Shown piece after piece: positions 35,351 to 39,561 of a DNA stretch of 39,561 nt. The DNA is from Clostridiales bacterium (GTDB taxonomy: Bacteria; Bacillota; Clostridia; Christensenellales; JAISNN01): the NCBI GenBank assembly GCA_031273825.1, contig JAISRB010000132.1:1-39561 (forward strand), in the 5' to 3' direction. The translations under genes were made by a program, and so were the position numbers. The notes under the pieces are model-generated. The model worked only from the letters and a program-made list of their open reading frames with translations. It had not been told where the DNA came from and ran no database searches. Numbering within the stretch: position 1 is the first letter of the stretch; each line of letters opens with the position of its first letter.

Positions 35351-36409
35351 ATGAAAAAACTGCGTGTAAATATCGCCGCCGGTTATGATATAATTATATC
35401 TAAGGGCGCGCTCGACGCGATAGGCGAAACCGTGTCGGCCGTCGCTAAAAGAGCCGAAAAAATCGCTGTCATATGCGACGACATAGTCGACGGGCTTTAT
35501 TCGGAGCGCGTTATGAATTCGGTTGAGGCAAGCGGAAAACTGCCCTTAAAATACGTTTTCAAAAACGGAGAGGCCTCAAAAAACGCCGCCGAATACATAA
35601 AAATTCTCGAATTTTTGGGGCGGAGCAGGCTGACGCGAACCGACGCGGTCATAGCCCTTGGCGGCGGCGTTACCGGCGACATGGCCGGCTTTGCCGCGGC
35701 GACCTATCTGAGGGGAATAACCCTCGTTCAGGCTCCGACGACGCTCCTTGCCGCCGTCGATTCGTCGGTGGGCGGCAAGACGGGAATCAATCTTTCGACG
35801 GGCAAAAATCTCGCGGGCTGTTTTTTTCAGCCGTCGGCGGTCGTCTGCGATTTAGATACGCTAAAAACTCTGTCGGACGACCTCATAGCCGACGGAATGG
35901 GCGAAATAATAAAGCACGCCGTGCTAAAGGGCGGCGGTGACTTTGACCTGCTGTCGGGCTTTTCGGCCTCCGCCGACGCGGATTTTGAGGAGATAATCGC
36001 CCGTTCGGTCAAAATCAAGCGCGACGTCGTGCAGGCCGACGAAAGGGAAAGCAATTTGAGAAAGCTTCTCAATCTCGGGCATACCGTCGGTCACGCCGTG
36101 GAAAAGCTGTCCGAATACAAGCTTCATCACGGCAAATGCGTGGCTATAGGGCTTGCGTATATAGCCGAATTGTCCTTTAAAAAAGGCTTTTTGCAGGCCG
36201 CCGACCGTCAAAAAATCTTTAAGGCAATCGAAAATCAGGGAATCGACGCCGCCTGCCCTTATAGCGCGGAGCAAATGGCAAAGGTAATTGCCGGCGACAA
36301 AAAGGTCAGCGGAAAAAAACTGACGCTCGTCATGATTAAAGGCATAGGAGATTGTTTTTTGCACGACATAGAAACGCGCGAAGCGGGGGAATATCTCTCG
36401 TTGGCCTAA
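35351..36409 (+). CDS. aroB: 3-dehydroquinate synthase
   Basis: ALGGGVTGDMAGFAAATYLRGI, PTTLLAAVDSSVGGKTGIN. Confidence 0.97.
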   Translation: MKKLRVNIAAGYDIIISKGALDAIGETVSAVAKRAEKIAVICDDIVDGLYSERVMNSVEASGKLPLKYVFKNGEASKNAAEYIKILEFLGRSRLTRTDAVIALGGGVTGDMAGFAAATYLRGITLVQAPTTLLAAVDSSVGGKTGINLSTGKNLAGCFFQPSAVVCDLDTLKTLSDDLIADGMGEIIKHAVLKGGGDFDLLSGFSASADADFEEIIARSVKIKRDVVQADERESNLRKLLNLGHTVGHAVEKLSEYKLHHGKCVAIGLAYIAELSFKKGFLQAADRQKIFKAIENQGIDAACPYSAEQMAKVIAGDKKVSGKKLTLVMIKGIGDCFLHDIETREAGEYLSLA

Positions 36410-36435
36410 AGAGAAAGCAAAGGATAGAAACGCAA

Positions 36436-37698
36436 ATGGTTGAGGTTATAAAAAAGACATTTTTGAAGGGCAGGCTGCCGGTCATAACGTCAAAGTCCGC
36501 CGCTCACCGCATAATGATATGCGCGGCGGCGGCAGACAAGCCGACCGCCGTGACCGGCTTGAACGACTCCGCCGACGTCGCCGCGACAAGGCGGTGTCTG
36601 ACGGCTCTCGGCGCGTCCTTTGACGACGCCTGCGGCGGCGTGACCGTCGTTACGCCGATAAGGCTGTCGGAGTCGAAAAAGCCTGCCGAGTATGTCGATC
36701 TATACTGCGGCGAGAGCGGCTCGACGCTGAGGTTTTTGTTGCCGTTTGCGGCGGCTATAGGCGCGCGCGCGCGGTTTTTTTGCGAGGGACGGTTGCCCGA
36801 GCGGCCTATTGACGACCTTATCGCCGTCATGACAAAAAACGGCGCAAAGATAACAAGAGAGGGCGGCGCGATCGTCGTCGGCAACGGTATAAGCGCGGGT
36901 CTATACCGCGTCGGCGGCAAGGTAAGCTCGCAGTTTACCTCCGGGCTTTTGATGGCTCTGCCGACGCTTTGCGGTCAAAGCAAGATAATTTGCGACGCGG
37001 ACGCGGAGTCTAAGGGCTATATAGACCTGACCTTTGACATAATCAAAAAATTCGGCGCGGACGCGGAATTTGCCGACGGGATATACGACGTGAGGGGAGG
37101 GCGGCCCTACGTCTCTCCCCAAAAAATCACCGTCGAGGGCGATTGGTCAAACGCGGCGTTTTTTATCGTCGCGGCGGCGTTAAACGGAGACGTGACGCTT
37201 TGCGGGCTTGACGTCAATTCGCGCCAGCCCGACAAAAAAATTTTGGAAATCATACGCCGAATGGGCGGTGACATAAAGATAGAGGCAAACGGAGATATCG
37301 CAATAAAAAAATCGCGGCTGACCGCCGTCGATATCGACGCGGGAGAAATTCCCGACCTCGTTCCCGTGCTTAGCGTCGCGGCGGGCGCGGCCAAGGGGCG
37401 CGCGGTCATATATAACGCGGGGCGGCTCAGGCTCAAAGAAAGCGACCGTCTTGCCGCCGCCGCCGCCATGATAAACATTGCCGGAGGCCGCGCCGCAATC
37501 GACGGCGACAGCCTGATAATAGACGGCGCGGACGCTTATAGGCCGGCCGTCATAGACAGCGTAAACGACCATCGCATGGCCATGTCGGCGGCGGTTTTGG
37601 CCTATGCCGCCGACGGAGAAATAACCGTGACAAACGCGCGGGCGGTAGAAAAATCTTACCCTAAGTTTTTTGACGACTTAAAAAAACTCGGGGAATAA
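36436..37698 (+). CDS. aroA: 3-phosphoshikimate 1-carboxyvinyltransferase
   Basis: CGESGSTLRFLLPFA, RLKESDRL, NDHRMAMS. Confidence 0.95.
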   Translation: MVEVIKKTFLKGRLPVITSKSAAHRIMICAAAADKPTAVTGLNDSADVAATRRCLTALGASFDDACGGVTVVTPIRLSESKKPAEYVDLYCGESGSTLRFLLPFAAAIGARARFFCEGRLPERPIDDLIAVMTKNGAKITREGGAIVVGNGISAGLYRVGGKVSSQFTSGLLMALPTLCGQSKIICDADAESKGYIDLTFDIIKKFGADAEFADGIYDVRGGRPYVSPQKITVEGDWSNAAFFIVAAALNGDVTLCGLDVNSRQPDKKILEIIRRMGGDIKIEANGDIAIKKSRLTAVDIDAGEIPDLVPVLSVAAGAAKGRAVIYNAGRLRLKESDRLAAAAAMINIAGGRAAIDGDSLIIDGADAYRPAVIDSVNDHRMAMSAAVLAYAADGEITVTNARAVEKSYPKFFDDLKKLGE

Positions 37699-37746
37699 AA
37701 ACGCGTAAGCCGCAAAAAATAAAAGCCGTCAAGGAGAAAGAAAAAA

Positions 37747-38832
37747 ATGTCGCTATTCGGAAAAAACTACGTCGTCGACATATTCGGCGAATCGCATTCG
37801 CGGGCAATCGGCGCGGTCATAAGCGGCCTGCCCGCGGGGACCGATATAGACGAGAGTCAAATAAGAGCCTTTTTAGACAGGCGCAAGCCGTCAAGCGCGG
37901 CGTTTTCGACAAAACGGCGCGAGGGCGACGTATTTAAGATATTGTCGGGAGTTTTAGACGGCAAAAGCACAGGCGCGCCTATAGCCCTCATAATCGAAAA
38001 CGCCGACACGCGCTCCGCCGACTATGAAAGCTTAAAGAGAACGTTCAGACCGTCGCATTCCGACTACGCCGCCTACGTCAAATACGGCGGCTTCAACGAC
38101 TACAGAGGCGGCGGACAGTTTTCGGGACGGCTGACCGCGCCGCTTTGCGCCGCCGGAAGCATAGCCCTTTCGGTTCTGGCAAAACGCGGCGTAGAGGTCG
38201 TCGCCTATATTTCGTCGATAGGAAAGACCTCCGCGGCCTCGTATAACGGCTTATCGGCGGCTTTAAAGGAGCTTGATTGCGAAAAAATAAGAGAAATTAA
38301 GCAAGCCGATTATCCGTTGCTTGACAAATCCCGCAAAGACGCTATAATAAAAGAGATAGAAAACGCGGCTAAAGGCGGCGACTCCGTCGGCGGCGTAATC
38401 GAATGCGTCATCAAAGGGCTTCCGGCCGGCTTCGGCGGCGCGATTTTTGACGGCTTAGAGAGCAAGCTGTCGGCCGCGATATTCGGAATTCCCGCCGTCA
38501 AGGGCATAGAATTCGGCGCGGGCTTCGGCGTATCGGCCATGAGAGGGAGCGCGGCAAACGACGCGATGTTCTTTGACGGCGGCGTTATCGTCACGCGGAC
38601 AAACAACTGCGGAGGAATAACCGGCGGAATATCAAACGGAATGCCCGTAACCTTCAGGACGGCCTTCAAGCCCGTTCCGTCGATAGCCTTAGAGCAGGAC
38701 ACGATAGACATAGACCGCCGCGAAAATACAAAAATCAAAATAGCCGGACGGCACGATAGCTGCATAGTTCCGCGCGCCGTGCCCGTAGTCGAGGCCGCCG
38801 CCGCGTGCGTGTTGCTGGATATTTTATTATAG
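37747..38832 (+). CDS. aroC: chorismate synthase
   Basis: GESHSRAIGAVISGLPAG, RPSHSDYAAYVKYG, GGGQFSGRLTA. Confidence 0.97.
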   Translation: MSLFGKNYVVDIFGESHSRAIGAVISGLPAGTDIDESQIRAFLDRRKPSSAAFSTKRREGDVFKILSGVLDGKSTGAPIALIIENADTRSADYESLKRTFRPSHSDYAAYVKYGGFNDYRGGGQFSGRLTAPLCAAGSIALSVLAKRGVEVVAYISSIGKTSAASYNGLSAALKELDCEKIREIKQADYPLLDKSRKDAIIKEIENAAKGGDSVGGVIECVIKGLPAGFGGAIFDGLESKLSAAIFGIPAVKGIEFGAGFGVSAMRGSAANDAMFFDGGVIVTRTNNCGGITGGISNGMPVTFRTAFKPVPSIALEQDTIDIDRRENTKIKIAGRHDSCIVPRAVPVVEAAAACVLLDILL

Positions 38833-38886
38833 AGCTTTGACGCTTATTATCAGGAAACTAAAAAACATAAAAAGGAGACAAGACAG

Positions 38887-39561
38887 GTGAGCATAGACGA
38901 TTTGAGGAGCAAAATAGACCTTATCGACGACAAAATAGCCGCCGAATATTCGGAGCGGCTGAGGCTCGTCAAAAGCATGGGCGAGGAAAAAAAGGCCGAC
39001 GGCGCGGACGTTTTGAACGTAGAGCGCGAAAATAAAATTTTGGAGCGTCTGACGCGCGGCAAGGACTTTAAAACGGCGGGCTATATAAAGGAATTGTATT
39101 CGATCATCTTTGAGACGAGCCGCCGGATTCAGTCGGAATATCTCAATTTTACCATATTCGACGAGATACGGCGGATTGTGTCGTCAAATATGCCGCCGTT
39201 CCCAAAAAAGATGAAAACGGCGTGTCAGGGCGCAAAGGGCGCGTTTTCTCATATCGCCGCCGGCAAGATATTCAAAGACCCCGACATAACCTTTTACGAT
39301 ACCTTTGAGGACGTATTTAAGGCCGTCGAAAGAGGCGAGTGCGAGGTCGGAATTTTGCCTATCGAAAACAGTATCGCAGGCTCGGTAAACGAGATATACG
39401 ACCTCATGAGACGCTATAAGCTATATATAATCCGCAGCGCAAAAATAAAGGTCGAGCACAGCCTGATTGCCAACAAGGGCGTCAAGCTTGAGGATATCAA
39501 GGAGGTCTACTCAAAGGAGCAGGCTCTCGCCCAATGCGGCGGCTTTTTGAAGGCCAATAGC
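38887..39561 (+). CDS. pheA: bifunctional chorismate mutase/prephenate dehydratase, partial at window edge
   Basis: GTG start; MSIDDLRSKIDLIDDKIAAEYSERLRLV then CQGAKGAFSHIAA...GILPIENSIAGSVNEIYDLM; open at 39561. Confidence 0.9.
   Translation, partial: MSIDDLRSKIDLIDDKIAAEYSERLRLVKSMGEEKKADGADVLNVERENKILERLTRGKDFKTAGYIKELYSIIFETSRRIQSEYLNFTIFDEIRRIVSSNMPPFPKKMKTACQGAKGAFSHIAAGKIFKDPDITFYDTFEDVFKAVERGECEVGILPIENSIAGSVNEIYDLMRRYKLYIIRSAKIKVEHSLIANKGVKLEDIKEVYSKEQALAQCGGFLKANS

Overview
The window looks like Clostridia-type chromosome, inferred from gene content, strong sigma-A-like promoters and AGGAGG ribosome-binding sites. All annotation is by eye from sequence; no searches or folding were run. 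Main blocks: (1) 168-4493, an array of four predicted four-TM proteins interleaved with small proline-rich peptides sharing a VPYGTMNQPxxQ motif, including an almost exact tandem duplication; I do not recognise this family and consider it the best candidate for an undescribed system. (2) asnS, a ketopantoate-reductase-like gene, a TfoX-N protein and a zinc-ribbon protein. (3) An electron-bifurcating-type [FeFe] hydrogenase operon, 8323-13346. (4) Minus-strand M28 peptidase, CPBP protease and two PLP enzymes (MalY-like, MetB/MetC-like), the latter behind a terminator-like leader hairpin. (5) An accessory island, about 19.4-29.6 kb: DUF1016/YhcG nuclease, DUF234-type ATPase, duplicated AbrB/PIN toxin-antitoxin loci (one toxin internally deleted), a shared promoter cassette, dispersed palindromes, a large YDG-repeat surface protein and a DUF4143-type ATPase. 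(6) mnmE-mnmG on the minus strand. (7) A shikimate/Phe operon (aroF-aroB-aroA-aroC-pheA) preceded by an apparent leader-peptide attenuator: a 26-aa ORF with 10 aromatic residues (MKKIINNVYFVYRFFFGWFYFSRGLL), a terminator, and a mutually exclusive antiterminator pairing that starts one nucleotide after the leader stop codon. The attenuator is the most mechanistically specific finding.
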